A stretch of DNA of 64,000 nt from Cypionkella sp. (GCF_028290025.1 NZ_JAQGKQ010000108.1:1-64000); one strand, 5' to 3'; positions 46,305 to 55,294 are shown, counted from the first letter of the stretch. Notes: generated by a model not told the origin, from the letters alone. Program-made: numbers and translations.

Positions 46305-47864
46305 TTAGAACAAGCTGCCCTGCTCGGGACCGCCGGATTTTGGCTTTTTCGCGGGCCGAGGGCCGAGGCTGAGACGACCGTCGGCGAATTCGATTTCCAG
46401 CGTCTGGGATTTTTCGGCGGCGGCTTTGTTGGTGATAACGTTGCCATCACCGCGCACGACGGCGTAACCGCGTTGCAGCGTCTCGGTATAGCCTAAGGTG
46501 GTGCGGGTGCGGTCGAGCGCGTCGAGGCGTTGGGTAAGGGCAGCGAAGCGGCGGGCGGGAGCGGCTTGCAGGCGGGTGTCGAGCAGCGCCAGTTTGGCAT
46601 GGCCTTCGTTGGTTTTACGCGCGGAGTCACCGATCAGGCGGGTCAGCGCGGGGGCGAGGCGCGAGGCCCATTTGTCGAAACTTGCGTGTTTGCGCTCGGT
46701 GGCGCGGGTGGTGCGGTCGTTGAGGCGCAACTGAGTATTGTTCAGCGCCTCGCGGCGGCGGGCGATCAGGGTGAGCAAGGCTTCGGGGCGCAGACGCGAG
46801 GCGATGTGGGCGTAGGTGCCGCGCTTTTTGGACGCCGCCATGCCGAGTGCTCCGCCAAGACGTTGTCCAGCGGTATCAAGGCGTTGGCGGGGGGTGGCGA
46901 GTAGGGTTTCCAGTCGGGGGAGTGCTCGGGTGAGGTCGCGCAGGCGTTGGTCGCGGCGTTGCAGCGTTTGCGCTATTCCGCGCGACTGGCGGGCGGTTAG
47001 GGCATCCAGCGTGGCGATCAGGTCGAGGCGCACTGGCACGGCGAGCTCGGCGGCGGCGGTGGGGGTGGGGGCGCGCAGGTCGGATGCGTAGTCGATCAGG
47101 GTGGTGTCGGTTTCATGGCCGACGGCGGATATTAAGGGGATCTGGGAGGCGGCGGCGGCGCGGACGACGATTTCTTCGTTGAAGCCCCAGAGATCTTCTA
47201 GGGAGCCGCCTCCTCTTGCGACGATGATCAGGTCGGGGCGCGGGATTGGGCCGCCGGGGGTTAGCGCGTTGAAGCCTTTGATGGCGGCGGCGACTTCGGC
47301 GGCGCAGTTCTGGCCCTGCACGGCGACGGGCCAGATCAGCACATGACGCGGGAAGCGGTCGCGCAGGCGGTGCAGGATGTCGCGGATTACCGCGCCGCTG
47401 GGGGAGGTTACGACGCCAATGACGTGTGGCAGGTAGGGGATCGGCTTTTTGCGGGCGGGATCGAACAGACCCTCTAAGCCCAGCGCGGCCTTGCGTTTCT
47501 CTAGCATCGCCATCAACGCGCCTGCACCTGCGGGGGCGACATCATCGACGATCAGTTGGTATTTCGACTGGCCGGGGAAAGTGGTCATGCGCCCGGTGGC
47601 GATCACCTCCATGCCTTCCTCGGGGCGGACCTGCATTTTCGCGACTTGGCCTTTCCAGCTGACGGCATCCAACGAGGCGCGGTCATCTTTGAGGGCGAAA
47701 TAGAGGTGGCCTGAGGCGGGGCGGCTGATACGGCCGACTTCGCCGCGCACGCGGACGAGGCCGAACTCGCCCTCAATCACCTTCTTCACCGCTCCCGCGA
47801 GTTCGGAGACGGTGAATTCCGGGGAATTGGACGGCGCGGGGGTGTCTTCGAACAGGTCGGTCAT
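46305..47864 (-). CDS. xseA: Exodeoxyribonuclease VII large subunit
   Basis: This 519-aa nuclease subunit degrades single-stranded DNA together with XseB. It has an N-terminal OB domain (FTVSELAGAVKKVIEG, RVRGEVGRISRPASGHLYF) and the catalytic part with VTSPSGAVIRDILHRLRDRF, RGGGSLEDLWGFNEE and SAVGHETDTTLIDYASDLRA, followed by a long coiled-coil region. The start at 47864 (MTDLFEDTP) is where family homology begins; the longer frame upstream overlaps another gene. Confidence 0.94.
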   Translation of the reverse strand: MTDLFEDTPAPSNSPEFTVSELAGAVKKVIEGEFGLVRVRGEVGRISRPASGHLYFALKDDRASLDAVSWKGQVAKMQVRPEEGMEVIATGRMTTFPGQSKYQLIVDDVAPAGAGALMAMLEKRKAALGLEGLFDPARKKPIPYLPHVIGVVTSPSGAVIRDILHRLRDRFPRHVLIWPVAVQGQNCAAEVAAAIKGFNALTPGGPIPRPDLIIVARGGGSLEDLWGFNEEIVVRAAAASQIPLISAVGHETDTTLIDYASDLRAPTPTAAAELAVPVRLDLIATLDALTARQSRGIAQTLQRRDQRLRDLTRALPRLETLLATPRQRLDTAGQRLGGALGMAASKKRGTYAHIASRLRPEALLTLIARRREALNNTQLRLNDRTTRATERKHASFDKWASRLAPALTRLIGDSARKTNEGHAKLALLDTRLQAAPARRFAALTQRLDALDRTRTTLGYTETLQRGYAVVRGDGNVITNKAAAEKSQTLEIEFADGRLSLGPRPAKKPKSGGPEQGSLF

Positions 47865-48495
47865 TTGCGAAGTTTGGCATGAAATCGGAGCATAGAAAAG
47901 TCGTGAACGCTCGTTTAGGCATCGCCTCGCGGTTCGCCCCAATGGCCGCCAAAGAAAATGACCGAAGCGAATGCCAGAAAAAACAAGACAATGCCGAGAT
48001 TGACGCGGCACCAGACTGCATCCAATCACCCATAGCCACCATTGCGATCCCGAGTCCCAATGCCATAAAAGCTTGGTTTCTGCGAAGTGCCTGCAAACGT
48101 GTTGGCCAAATCTTTCGCGTTGGAACAGCGCCGAACTCCTGCTGATACAAATCAACCGCGCGCTGGTAAGCCGGGTTGTAGACAAAAGACAGTGAGCCCC
48201 TAAACGGTGTTGACGCACGAACCGACCAACGTTTGATCTCAGCGAACGCGCTTGAACTGGGGGTGTCGCGCAATTGGACGAACGCGATGAGTGGAGAAGG
48301 TAATATCGGGCCTTCGGCAATATCGAGCAGATACCGAAACTTACGGTATTCAAGCATCACTATGGCACAACGATCTTTGCTAAACCCGAAAGTTTTGCGA
48401 AGACTCTCGGTTATCGCCCACTCAAGGGTTAGGTCCGCGGTGGCAAGGGCGCTTAAAGCTGTCTGGATCTCGTGCCACAGATTTTCGTCCTGCAT
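47773..48495 (-). CDS. Divergent glycine-rich-domain (GRDP-like) membrane protein
   Basis: This 240-aa frame overlaps the start of xseA by about 92 nt. VMLEYRKFRYLLDIAEGPIL, AYQRAVDLYQQEFGAVPTRKIWP and a hydrophobic stretch (ALGLGIAMVAMGDWM) recall the bacterial proteins that have the VWHLHL motif. Here that motif is absent (FVQLRD). The DNA is more AT-rich than its neighbours. Residues after about 210 run into xseA and are doubtful, so the original stop may have been lost to a frameshift. Confidence 0.45.
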   Translation of the reverse strand: MQDENLWHEIQTALSALATADLTLEWAITESLRKTFGFSKDRCAIVMLEYRKFRYLLDIAEGPILPSPLIAFVQLRDTPSSSAFAEIKRWSVRASTPFRGSLSFVYNPAYQRAVDLYQQEFGAVPTRKIWPTRLQALRRNQAFMALGLGIAMVAMGDWMQSGAASISALSCFFWHSLRSFSLAAIGANREAMPKRAFTTFLCSDFMPNFANDRPVRRHPRAVQFPGIHRLRTRGSGEEGD

Positions 48496-48579
48496 TGCCA
48501 CCTCGCACATCGCCGCACTTGTTCAACCGCAAGCACCATCCTATGAAGCCTGCATCCACAAGCCAAGCCGGAGGCGCGC

Positions 48580-49842
48580 ATGAACATCCTTATTCTTGGC
48601 TCGGGCGGGCGGGAACATGCTTTGGCTTGGGCGGTGAAGCAGAACCCTAAGACCGATCGGCTGATTGTGGCACCGGGCAATGCGGGCATTGCGATGCTGG
48701 CGGAATGTGCGGATTTTGACATTCTCGATGGCGCGGCTGTGGTGGCGTTTTGCGAAGTGAATGCGATTGATTTTGTGATCATCGGGCCGGAGGCTCCGCT
48801 GGCTGCCGGGGTGGCGGATGCGGTGCGGGCGGCGGGGTTTTTGACCTTTGGGCCGAGTGCGCAAGCTGCAAAGCTGGAGGCATCGAAGGCGTTCACCAAA
48901 GAGATTTGCGATGCTTGTGGCGCGCCTACGGCGGCTTATGCTCGGTTCACTGAAGCGGGTCCGGCGAAGGAATATATCCGGGCGCAGGGGGCGCCGATTG
49001 TGGTGAAGGCCGATGGGCTGGCGGCTGGCAAGGGCGTTATTGTCGCGATGACCGAGGCGGAGGCTTTGGATGCGATTGACGACATGTTCGGCGGTGAGTT
49101 TGGGGCGGCTGGTGCGGAAGTGGTGATTGAGGAGTTTATGACGGGTGAGGAAGCCAGTTTCTTCATCCTGACCGATGGCGTCCATGCCCTGCCGATTGGC
49201 ACCGCGCAGGACCATAAACGGGTGGGAGATGGCGATACCGGGCCGAATACTGGCGGGATGGGGGCGTATTCCCCTGCCCCGGTGCTGACCGACGCGATTG
49301 CCCAGCGCGCGATGAATGAAATCGTTTTGCCGACGATTGCCGAGATGGCGCGGCGCGGCACTCCGTATCAGGGCGTGCTGTATGCGGGGCTGATGATCAA
49401 GGACGGTCAGGGGCGGCTGGTCGAATACAATGCGCGGTTTGGCGACCCGGAGACGCAAGTTTTGATGATGCGTCTGGGTGCGCAGGCGTTGGATTTGCTG
49501 CTGGCTTGCGCCGAGGGGCGGTTAGATCAGGCGCAGGTGAATTGGGCGGATGACCACGCGATTACCGTGGTAATGGCGTCGAAGGGTTATCCGGGGGCAT
49601 ACGCGAAAGGCTCGGTGATCGACGGGCTGGATCGGATGCCGGAAGACAGCCGTCATATGGCGTTCCATGCGGGCACGGCGATGAAGGACGGTCAGATCGT
49701 AGCCAACGGTGGCCGTGTTCTGAACATCACCGCGCGGGGCGATACCTTGGCCGATGCGCGCAATCGGGCTTATGCGATGATTGACTTGCTGCTCTGGCCG
49801 GAAGGTTTCTGCCGCTCGGATATCGGCTGGCGCGCACTTTAA
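48580..49842 (+). CDS. purD: Phosphoribosylamine-glycine ligase
   Basis: This 420-aa ATP-grasp enzyme makes GAR in purine synthesis. It starts [19 protein letters not shown], and continues with [56 protein letters not shown] and [18 protein letters not shown]. The length and C-terminus (IGWRAL) are normal. It is divergent from the GRDP-like gene and xseA with an 84-nt gap. Confidence 0.96.
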   Translation: MNILILGSGGREHALAWAVKQNPKTDRLIVAPGNAGIAMLAECADFDILDGAAVVAFCEVNAIDFVIIGPEAPLAAGVADAVRAAGFLTFGPSAQAAKLEASKAFTKEICDACGAPTAAYARFTEAGPAKEYIRAQGAPIVVKADGLAAGKGVIVAMTEAEALDAIDDMFGGEFGAAGAEVVIEEFMTGEEASFFILTDGVHALPIGTAQDHKRVGDGDTGPNTGGMGAYSPAPVLTDAIAQRAMNEIVLPTIAEMARRGTPYQGVLYAGLMIKDGQGRLVEYNARFGDPETQVLMMRLGAQALDLLLACAEGRLDQAQVNWADDHAITVVMASKGYPGAYAKGSVIDGLDRMPEDSRHMAFHAGTAMKDGQIVANGGRVLNITARGDTLADARNRAYAMIDLLLWPEGFCRSDIGWRAL

Positions 49843-49965
49843 GCGAGTTTCGAGCTTGTCTCGTAAATGAAGAACGTTCCAGACGGGTGGCAAGGCCCGC
49901 CCCTCTTGCACCCGTGCGGGTTCCTGCTAGACACCCCGCGATAACGTTTTGACGAAGGATGGCGG

Positions 49966-51222
49966 ATGCCGCTTCTCGTGATGAAATTTGGCGGCACCTC
50001 GGTGGCCGATCTGGCACGGATCGAAAACGCCGCGAAGAAGGTGCAGGCTGAGGTCGAGCGCGGCTATGACGTGATCGTCATCGTCTCGGCTATGTCGGGT
50101 GAGACCAATAAGATGGTGGCTTACGTCGAGGGCACCTCTAAGCTTTATGATGCCCGCGAATATGATGCGGTGGTGTCGAGCGGTGAGAATGTCACGGCTG
50201 GCCTGATGGCTTTGCGGTTGCAGGAGATGGGGATCGCGGCGCGGTCTTGGCAGGGTTGGCAGGTGCCGATCAACACGACTTCGGCGCATTCGAGTGCTCG
50301 TTTCATGTCTATTCCGCGCGAGAATATCGACGCGAAGTTTGCTGAGGGCTTTAAGGTGGCCGTGGTCGCGGGCTTTCAGGGCGTGTCGGCTGAGGGTCGC
50401 GTGACGACTTTGGGCCGTGGCGGGTCCGATACGACAGCCGTGGCTTTCGCGGCGGCTTTTGCGGCGGAGCGGTGCGATATCTATACGGATGTGGACGGGG
50501 TTTACACGACTGACCCGCGCATCACCAATAAAGCGCGCAAGCTGGACAAGATCGCGTTTGAGGAAATGCTGGAATTGGCATCCTTGGGCGCGAAAGTGCT
50601 GCAAACCCGCTCGGTGGAATTGGCGATGCGGTATAAGGTGCGGCTGCGGGTGTTGTCCTCGTTTGAGGACACCGATGAGAACTCTGGAACGCTGGTCTGC
50701 GACGAGGATGAGATTATGGAATCGAAAGTTGTGTCGGGCGTGGCTTATTCGCGCGATGAGGCCAAGGTGACGCTGGTGCGGGTTGAGGATCGGCCCGGCA
50801 TTGCGGCGGCGATCTTTGGGCCGCTGGCTGAGGCTGGCGTCAATGTCGATATGATCGTGCAGAACATCTCGGAAGTTGAGGCGGGCAGCGTCAAGGGGGC
50901 GACGACGGATATGACGTTCTCGTGTCCGGTCAATCAGATCGCGCGGGCTCAGAAAGCGATGGAGGATGCCGTCGCTTCCGGGACGATCAGCTATGATGGG
51001 ATCGTGGTGGACAGCGATGTTGCCAAGATTTCCGTGGTGGGGATCGGGATGCGGTCTCATGCCGGAGTGGCGGCGACGATGTTCAAGGCTTTGTCGAAAG
51101 AGAACGTCAATATCAAGGTGATCGCGACGTCTGAGATTAAGATCTCAGTCCTGATCGACCGGAAATATATGGAGCTTGCGGTGCAGGCTTTGCATGATGC
51201 CTTTGAGCTTGAGAAAGCTTAA
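49966..51222 (+). CDS. lysC: Aspartate kinase
   Basis: This 418-aa monofunctional enzyme phosphorylates aspartate, the entry to lysine, threonine and methionine synthesis. The kinase domain has KFGGTSVADLARIENAA, GRGGSDTTAVAFAAAFAAE and YTDVDGVYTTDPRI. Two ACT domains at the C-terminus (VEDRPGIAAAIFGPLAEAGV and ISVVGIGMRSHAGVA) are the sites of feedback inhibition by lysine and threonine. It feeds thrC, which is interrupted in this window, and metZ. A terminator follows. Confidence 0.96.
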   Translation: MPLLVMKFGGTSVADLARIENAAKKVQAEVERGYDVIVIVSAMSGETNKMVAYVEGTSKLYDAREYDAVVSSGENVTAGLMALRLQEMGIAARSWQGWQVPINTTSAHSSARFMSIPRENIDAKFAEGFKVAVVAGFQGVSAEGRVTTLGRGGSDTTAVAFAAAFAAERCDIYTDVDGVYTTDPRITNKARKLDKIAFEEMLELASLGAKVLQTRSVELAMRYKVRLRVLSSFEDTDENSGTLVCDEDEIMESKVVSGVAYSRDEAKVTLVRVEDRPGIAAAIFGPLAEAGVNVDMIVQNISEVEAGSVKGATTDMTFSCPVNQIARAQKAMEDAVASGTISYDGIVVDSDVAKISVVGIGMRSHAGVAATMFKALSKENVNIKVIATSEIKISVLIDRKYMELAVQALHDAFELEKA

Positions 51223-51247
51223 GCGAGGGTTTTTCCGCTGGGGATTT

Positions 51248-51280
51248 GACGCCGGGTGGCTTGGCTGCTCGGCGTTTTTC
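51248..51280 (+). terminator. lysC terminator
   Basis: CGCCG (51250-51254) pairs with CGGCG (51270-51274), extended by flanking bases, followed by TTTTTC. Confidence 0.65.
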
Positions 51281-51286
51281 TATGGA

Positions 51287-51357
51287 TGCCACGTGTGGAC
51301 AGGGTGTTGGGGTGTTTGAGATCAATGCGTTAGGTTTTTCGTTAGGATGGCGTTAAC
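51287..51357 (-). repeat. Dispersed element R1, copy C
   Basis: The palindrome TGCCACGTGTGGACA (51287-51301) precedes ATCAATGCGTTAGG and the box TTAG-N7-TTAAC (51342-51357). It ends 21 nt before the racemase start, so it may overlap that gene's promoter. It has the same orientation as copy B. Confidence 0.6.
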
Positions 51358-51378
51358 TATGGGGCAAAGGGAGCGGGC

Positions 51379-52068
51379 ATGAAAACCATCGGCATTTTGG
51401 GCGGCATGTCGGCGGCCTCAACCATGACCTATTACCGCACGCTTTGTGATCTGACGCGGGCGCGGTTGGGTGGGTTACACTCGCCGCAACTGCTGATCCG
51501 CTCGCTGGATTTCGCGCCGATTGCGGCGTGGCAAGCTGATGGTGATTGGGATGCGGCGGCGGCTTTGCTGAACACCGAAGCGCAGGCTTTGCAGCGCGGA
51601 GGGGCAGAGGTGTTGGTTTTGGCGGCCAACACCATGCACAAGTTGGTGGAGCCGATGATGGCAGGGGTGACGATCCCGTTGCTGCATATTGCGGACGTGA
51701 CGGCAGAGGCGATCAGGGCGGCTGGGTTTCGTAAGCCGGGGCTGATGGCTACCGCGTTCACCATGGAGCAGAGTTTCTACACGGATCGTTTGCGGTCGGC
51801 GGGGTTGGCTCAGGTGGTGCCGGGGGCTGAGGATCGGGCTGAGACGCATCGGATTATCTATGATGAGTTGTGCCGGGATATTATTACCGATGCGAGCCGG
51901 AGCGCCTATGAGGCGATTGCGGGGCGGTTGGTTGTGGCGGGGGCGGATTGTTTGATCCTTGGTTGCACCGAGATCGGGATGCTGCTGAATGCGGGCAATG
52001 TCAGTGTGCCGGTGTTTGATACGCTGGTCATCCATTGTGAGGCGGCGTTGGAAATGGCGCTGCGATGA
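51379..52068 (+). CDS. Aspartate/glutamate racemase family protein, atypical first active-site residue
   Basis: This 229-aa protein of the cofactor-free Asp/Glu racemase family (YgeA-like) has IGILGGMSAASTMTYYRTL, TMEQSFYTDRL and the C-terminal cysteine LILGCTEIGMLL. The first active-site loop reads LVLAANTMHK. YgeA-type enzymes have Cys-Thr just before NTMHK, with the Thr taking part in catalysis, so both are Ala here. Activity may differ or be lost. It starts with GGGAG before the ATG. Confidence 0.8.
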   Translation: MKTIGILGGMSAASTMTYYRTLCDLTRARLGGLHSPQLLIRSLDFAPIAAWQADGDWDAAAALLNTEAQALQRGGAEVLVLAANTMHKLVEPMMAGVTIPLLHIADVTAEAIRAAGFRKPGLMATAFTMEQSFYTDRLRSAGLAQVVPGAEDRAETHRIIYDELCRDIITDASRSAYEAIAGRLVVAGADCLILGCTEIGMLLNAGNVSVPVFDTLVIHCEAALEMALR

Positions 52069-52150
52069 GCATCAAAGGGCGGTGCATGATCGCCGGGTGG
52101 GCGAGCCACAGAGGTTCTAAGCAATTTATAGGTCAGCAAATCCCACGGAA

Positions 52151-52200
52151 GTTCTAAGCGGGACAGCGCAGAAGCGCCCGCCCGAGGGGGCGATCGGGCG
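52151..52200 (+). repeat. Dispersed intergenic repeat R3, copy 1
   Basis: GTTCTAAGCGGGACAGCGCA then GAAGCGCCCGCCCGA recurs at 58445 with about two changes in 35 bp. Here it runs on into a hairpin GCGCCCG/CGGGCGC. It occupies the 208-nt interval between the racemase and DoxX genes. Confidence 0.65.
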
Positions 52201-52276
52201 CTGCCCGGCGGCGCATTCGCGCCTTGATTCCGGGCGGGTTGTTTGCTTGGGAAGTTGGAAATCGGCGGTCTGACAT

Positions 52277-52639
52277 TCACCGCCAGACATACCGACCCGG
52301 CCCCTGTGCTGCCAAGATCAACAATCCGCCGGCGATGGACCAGTTTTTCACCATGATCGTCACCTGCCACGGGTCGGCGCGCAGTTGGTAGTGGAAATAG
52401 CTGGTGAAGATGCAATAGGCCGCGAGGATCAGCGCCCATGTGCGGACTTTGGGGCCGAAGATCAGGCCGAGGGCGGCGATCAGGTTGAAGGCGGCCACCG
52501 GCCAGACCAGCCATAGCGGCAGGCCGATGGAGGCGATCATATCGCTGACTGGGGTGGGGTCGCCAAGTTTTTGCGCCGCACCGCCAAGAAACAGCAGCGC
52601 GATCAGCAGGCGGCCTACGAGGTTGAGCGCGTCGTTCAT
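52277..52639 (-). CDS. DoxX family membrane protein
   Basis: This 120-aa protein with four helices has NLVGRLLIALLFLGGAAQKLGDP at the start and LIAALGLIFGPKVRTWALIL centrally, the DoxX pattern. Family members are linked to redox and sulfur stress in some bacteria; the role is not settled. It is followed divergently by nothing and lies next to the MarR gene on the same strand. Confidence 0.85.
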   Translation of the reverse strand: MNDALNLVGRLLIALLFLGGAAQKLGDPTPVSDMIASIGLPLWLVWPVAAFNLIAALGLIFGPKVRTWALILAAYCIFTSYFHYQLRADPWQVTIMVKNWSIAGGLLILAAQGPGRYVWR

Positions 52640-52724
52640 CGCTGCGGCGCTTTAAGGTTTTTGCTGCTGCCGCTTGTTGCGCTGCGAAGCCGTTCAGCAA
52701 GCCTGACTTTGGCAGATAATTCTG

Positions 52725-53210
52725 TCAAGCGCCCGCGCTGCCCAAATCTGCGGCCAGCACCAGCCCGGCCAAACGGCGCAGCTCGGCGGCTTGATCGGCA
52801 CCAAGCACCGCATCAATCTGCCGATTGGCTTCAGCATAAAGCGCAAATACCTTGTCCAGCCGCGCCGCGCCATCGGCGGTCAGACGGGCATGGCGGGTAC
52901 GTCCGTCTTTTTGCCCTTGCGTCACCGTCAACACACCATCGCGGATCAGTGGGCGCAGTGCGTGGGTCAGCGCCGAAACCTCAAGCCCAAGCTTGGCCGC
53001 CACCGCTTGCAACAGCGGCCCCTGCCCCTGCGCATCATCCAGCTCGGCCACCACCGCCACCAGCCGTGCTTGCGCCGAGCTTAGGCCCGCAGGCAGCATT
53101 TCGGCATCATAAAACAGCGTCACCCGGCGCGCGGCTGTCCGCAACATGGTGTTCAAACAGCCGGAATGCAGGGCGGCCTCGCTGCTGGACTGGGTGTGGT
53201 CATCCGTCAT
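52725..53210 (-). CDS. MarR family transcriptional regulator
   Basis: This 161-aa winged-helix regulator has LSSAQARLVAVVAELD, LLQAVAAKLGLEVSALTHALRPL, VTQGQKDGRTRHARLTADGAARL, the recognition helix and beta wing of MarR. It is divergent from an SDR gene with an 87-nt shared interval carrying an inverted repeat, the typical arrangement of a MarR repressor with its target. No sensing cysteine is evident near the DNA-binding region. Confidence 0.9.
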   Translation of the reverse strand: MTDDHTQSSSEAALHSGCLNTMLRTAARRVTLFYDAEMLPAGLSSAQARLVAVVAELDDAQGQGPLLQAVAAKLGLEVSALTHALRPLIRDGVLTVTQGQKDGRTRHARLTADGAARLDKVFALYAEANRQIDAVLGADQAAELRRLAGLVLAADLGSAGA

Positions 53211-53238
53211 TGTGTGAAAATACTTGAGCGGTCAGGCA

Positions 53239-53279
53239 TTGACAATCCCCCAAGCTGAGCTGCATTACCTGAGTTCTCA
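53239..53279 (+). promoter_or_regulatory. Promoter and operator candidate for the SDR gene
   Basis: TTGACA (53239-53244), 18-nt spacer, CATTAC (53263-53268) and directly after it the palindrome TGAGTTCTCA (53270-53279). The palindrome could be the MarR operator. Confidence 0.4.
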
Positions 53280-53297
53280 ACTAATAGGATAAATCCA

Positions 53298-54107
53298 ATG
53301 ACAGCTCTCCCTAATGCAACCCCGTCCCGCCCGGTCGCGCTGATTACCGGAGCTTCTTCCGGCATCGGCGCGGTATATGCTGACCGCCTTGCGGCGCGCG
53401 GCTATGATCTGATTTTGGTCGCCCGGCGCGGCGATCGGCTGGCGGCTTTGGCCGAAGACCTCAAGGCGCATGGGGCCAGCGCGCGCATTCAGATCGCCGA
53501 TCTGACCACCGAAGCCGGACTGTCAGCGGTGGAAAGTTTGCTGGCCGATGACCCCAGCATCGCCCTGCTGGTCAACAACGCAGGGCTTGCCCGCATCGGT
53601 GGTTTTGGCGCGATGTCCGCCGGTGATATTGCCGCCCAACTGTCGCTGAACATTGTCGCCCCGACGCGGTTGACTCACGCAGTCCTGCCCGGTTTTCTGG
53701 CGCGCGGGGCGGGGGCGATCATCAACATCGCCTCGGCTGTGGCGCTGCACACCTATCCCGGAACCACGGTTTATTCTGGTACGAAAGCCTATATGCTGGC
53801 GTTCAGCCGGGGCATCGCCGAGGAGGTTGCTGGCAGTGGCATTCGGGTGCAGGCAGTGCTGCCTGCGGCTGTTGGCACTGAAATCTACGATCTTTCCGGC
53901 TTTGATATCGCCTCGGTGCCGTCTGAATTCGTGATGACGACGCAAAATCTGGTGGACGCCGCGCTGTCCGGCTTTGACGCAGGCGAAAGTGTGACCTTGC
54001 CTTCGGTCGAGGATGCCACCCTGTGGGACAGCTTTGAAGCCGCCCGTTTGCCGCTGTTTGCAGCCAGTCAAAGCGGCACCCCGGCTTCGCGGTATCACAG
54101 CGGCTGA
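53298..54107 (+). CDS. Short-chain dehydrogenase/reductase
   Basis: This 269-aa NAD(P)-dependent oxidoreductase of the classical SDR family has the cofactor motif TGASSGIGAVYADRL, LLVNNAGLARIG, the catalytic Ser (NIASAVALHTYPG) and YxxxK (YSGTKAY). RRGDRLAALAED near the second strand suggests NADP preference. The substrate is unknown. It is probably controlled by the divergent MarR gene. Confidence 0.9.
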   Translation: MTALPNATPSRPVALITGASSGIGAVYADRLAARGYDLILVARRGDRLAALAEDLKAHGASARIQIADLTTEAGLSAVESLLADDPSIALLVNNAGLARIGGFGAMSAGDIAAQLSLNIVAPTRLTHAVLPGFLARGAGAIINIASAVALHTYPGTTVYSGTKAYMLAFSRGIAEEVAGSGIRVQAVLPAAVGTEIYDLSGFDIASVPSEFVMTTQNLVDAALSGFDAGESVTLPSVEDATLWDSFEAARLPLFAASQSGTPASRYHSG

Positions 54108-54200
54108 ACCGGGCGATGTCTGCCCCCGCCTTGGCAATCGCGGGGGCAGCGCAACGGTTGTGCGCAGAGCGGCGCAAGCGATGGCCCGCTTTCTCAGCTG

Positions 54201-54884
54201 TCAGTAAGGTGCTTCAAACTGCGCGTGGCCGATAGACGCGAGCACCACCACTTTGCAGCCATCTTGCACGCGGTCGTGCAGGTCAATGACGTCTTGATCG
54301 AGCATACGGATGCAGCCGGAAGACACTGCTTTGCCGAGATATTTCGGCTCACAGGCGCCGTGGATGCGGTAGAGCGTGTCCTTACCGTCTTGAAACAAAT
54401 ACAGCGCGCGGGCTCCGAGTGGGTTGCCGGGGCCGCCGGGCATTCCGCCGTTCGCTACGGAATAGGGCGCAAATTCGGGGCGGCGGGCGACCATCTCATC
54501 CGGGGCTTTCCAGATCGGCCATTTGCGGCGAAACTGCATCCGCGCCGTGCCATTCCAGCCATAACCCGCAGCACCGACGCTGACACCGTAGCGCAAAGCG
54601 CGGCCGGGTGCGGTGACAAGGTGCAAGAAGGCAGCGTCGGGATCGACGATGATGGTGCCCGCAGATTCGAACGGGAACGGGTTCGCAACCTCTTGCCGCC
54701 ACAGGTTCTCAGCGACCACACCATCGGGGATGGCTGGAACGGGGTGAGGCTCGGTATAAATCGCGCCATAATGGGCGGGCATTGGGGGCGGTGGTGCGGG
54801 GGCCGCTTCGGGTGGTTTGGCGGCGGCACAGGCGGAAAGCGATGCGGCAGAGGCCGCTGCCATAAAGGCGCGTCTGGTCAACAT
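54201..54884 (-). CDS. L,D-transpeptidase (YkuD domain) lipoprotein
   Basis: This 227-aa exported protein starts MLTRRAFMAAASAASLSACAAA, a Tat-like or lipoprotein signal with Cys 19 in a lipobox. A Pro-rich linker follows, then the YkuD catalytic domain with YRIHGACEPKYLGKAVSSGCIRM, where His and Cys are the active residues. Such enzymes make 3-3 peptidoglycan crosslinks or attach proteins to the wall. Confidence 0.92.
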   Translation of the reverse strand: MLTRRAFMAAASAASLSACAAAKPPEAAPAPPPPMPAHYGAIYTEPHPVPAIPDGVVAENLWRQEVANPFPFESAGTIIVDPDAAFLHLVTAPGRALRYGVSVGAAGYGWNGTARMQFRRKWPIWKAPDEMVARRPEFAPYSVANGGMPGGPGNPLGARALYLFQDGKDTLYRIHGACEPKYLGKAVSSGCIRMLDQDVIDLHDRVQDGCKVVVLASIGHAQFEAPY

Positions 54885-54931
54885 GGGATATCCTAAGGGC
54901 TAAAGGTCAAGGCACTGGAGTGCGGTGGCGT

Positions 54932-55294
54932 TCAGACGCGTCTGGGCGGACCAATCGACTGCGGCGGGTGGTGGCCTTTCAGGCGGGACCACCGCAGGCT
55001 TTGCAGCAGAGTTGCGCGGCTGGCAAAGGCGATTTCCATCTCGGCAGGCAGGACGGCGAGCACGGGATCGCAGGGGGTGCCGCGCAGGATCGGGCCTTTG
55101 CAGCGCTTGATCGCTGCGACATAGGTTTTGTGAGGCTGGGCCGAGGATGTTGTTGGGCTGTGACTTTGCGGATCAAGGCGCGGGCTGTCTGACACGATAT
55201 GCAGCGGTGGAGCGTTAAGACCTTGCGCCAAGCTGCTCCATGGCAGGAGCGTCAGCACAAGCAGCACCAAGAAAAGGCGGGAGATACACAGCAT
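54932..55294 (-). CDS. Short exported protein of unknown function
   Basis: This 120-aa protein has a signal peptide (MLCISRLFLVLLVLTLLPWSSLAQG) and a small mature domain with two cysteines in KRCKGPILRGTPCDPVLAVLP, then RGHHPPQ-type ending (LKGHHPPQSIGPPRRV). I chose the ATG at 55294 for the signal peptide; a longer frame begins at 55375. I recognise no domain. Coding status is moderately supported. Confidence 0.5.
   Translation of the reverse strand: MLCISRLFLVLLVLTLLPWSSLAQGLNAPPLHIVSDSPRLDPQSHSPTTSSAQPHKTYVAAIKRCKGPILRGTPCDPVLAVLPAEMEIAFASRATLLQSLRWSRLKGHHPPQSIGPPRRV

Noticed and set aside
47865-48353. N-terminal extension of XseA (163 residues)
   Set aside because: The extension has no family homology and overlaps the GRDP-like frame; the ATG at 47864 fits XseA exactly.
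49843-49965. Possible tRNA between purD and lysC
   Set aside because: There are short GC-rich pairings but no T-loop GTTCGA motif, acceptor stem or anticodon arm.
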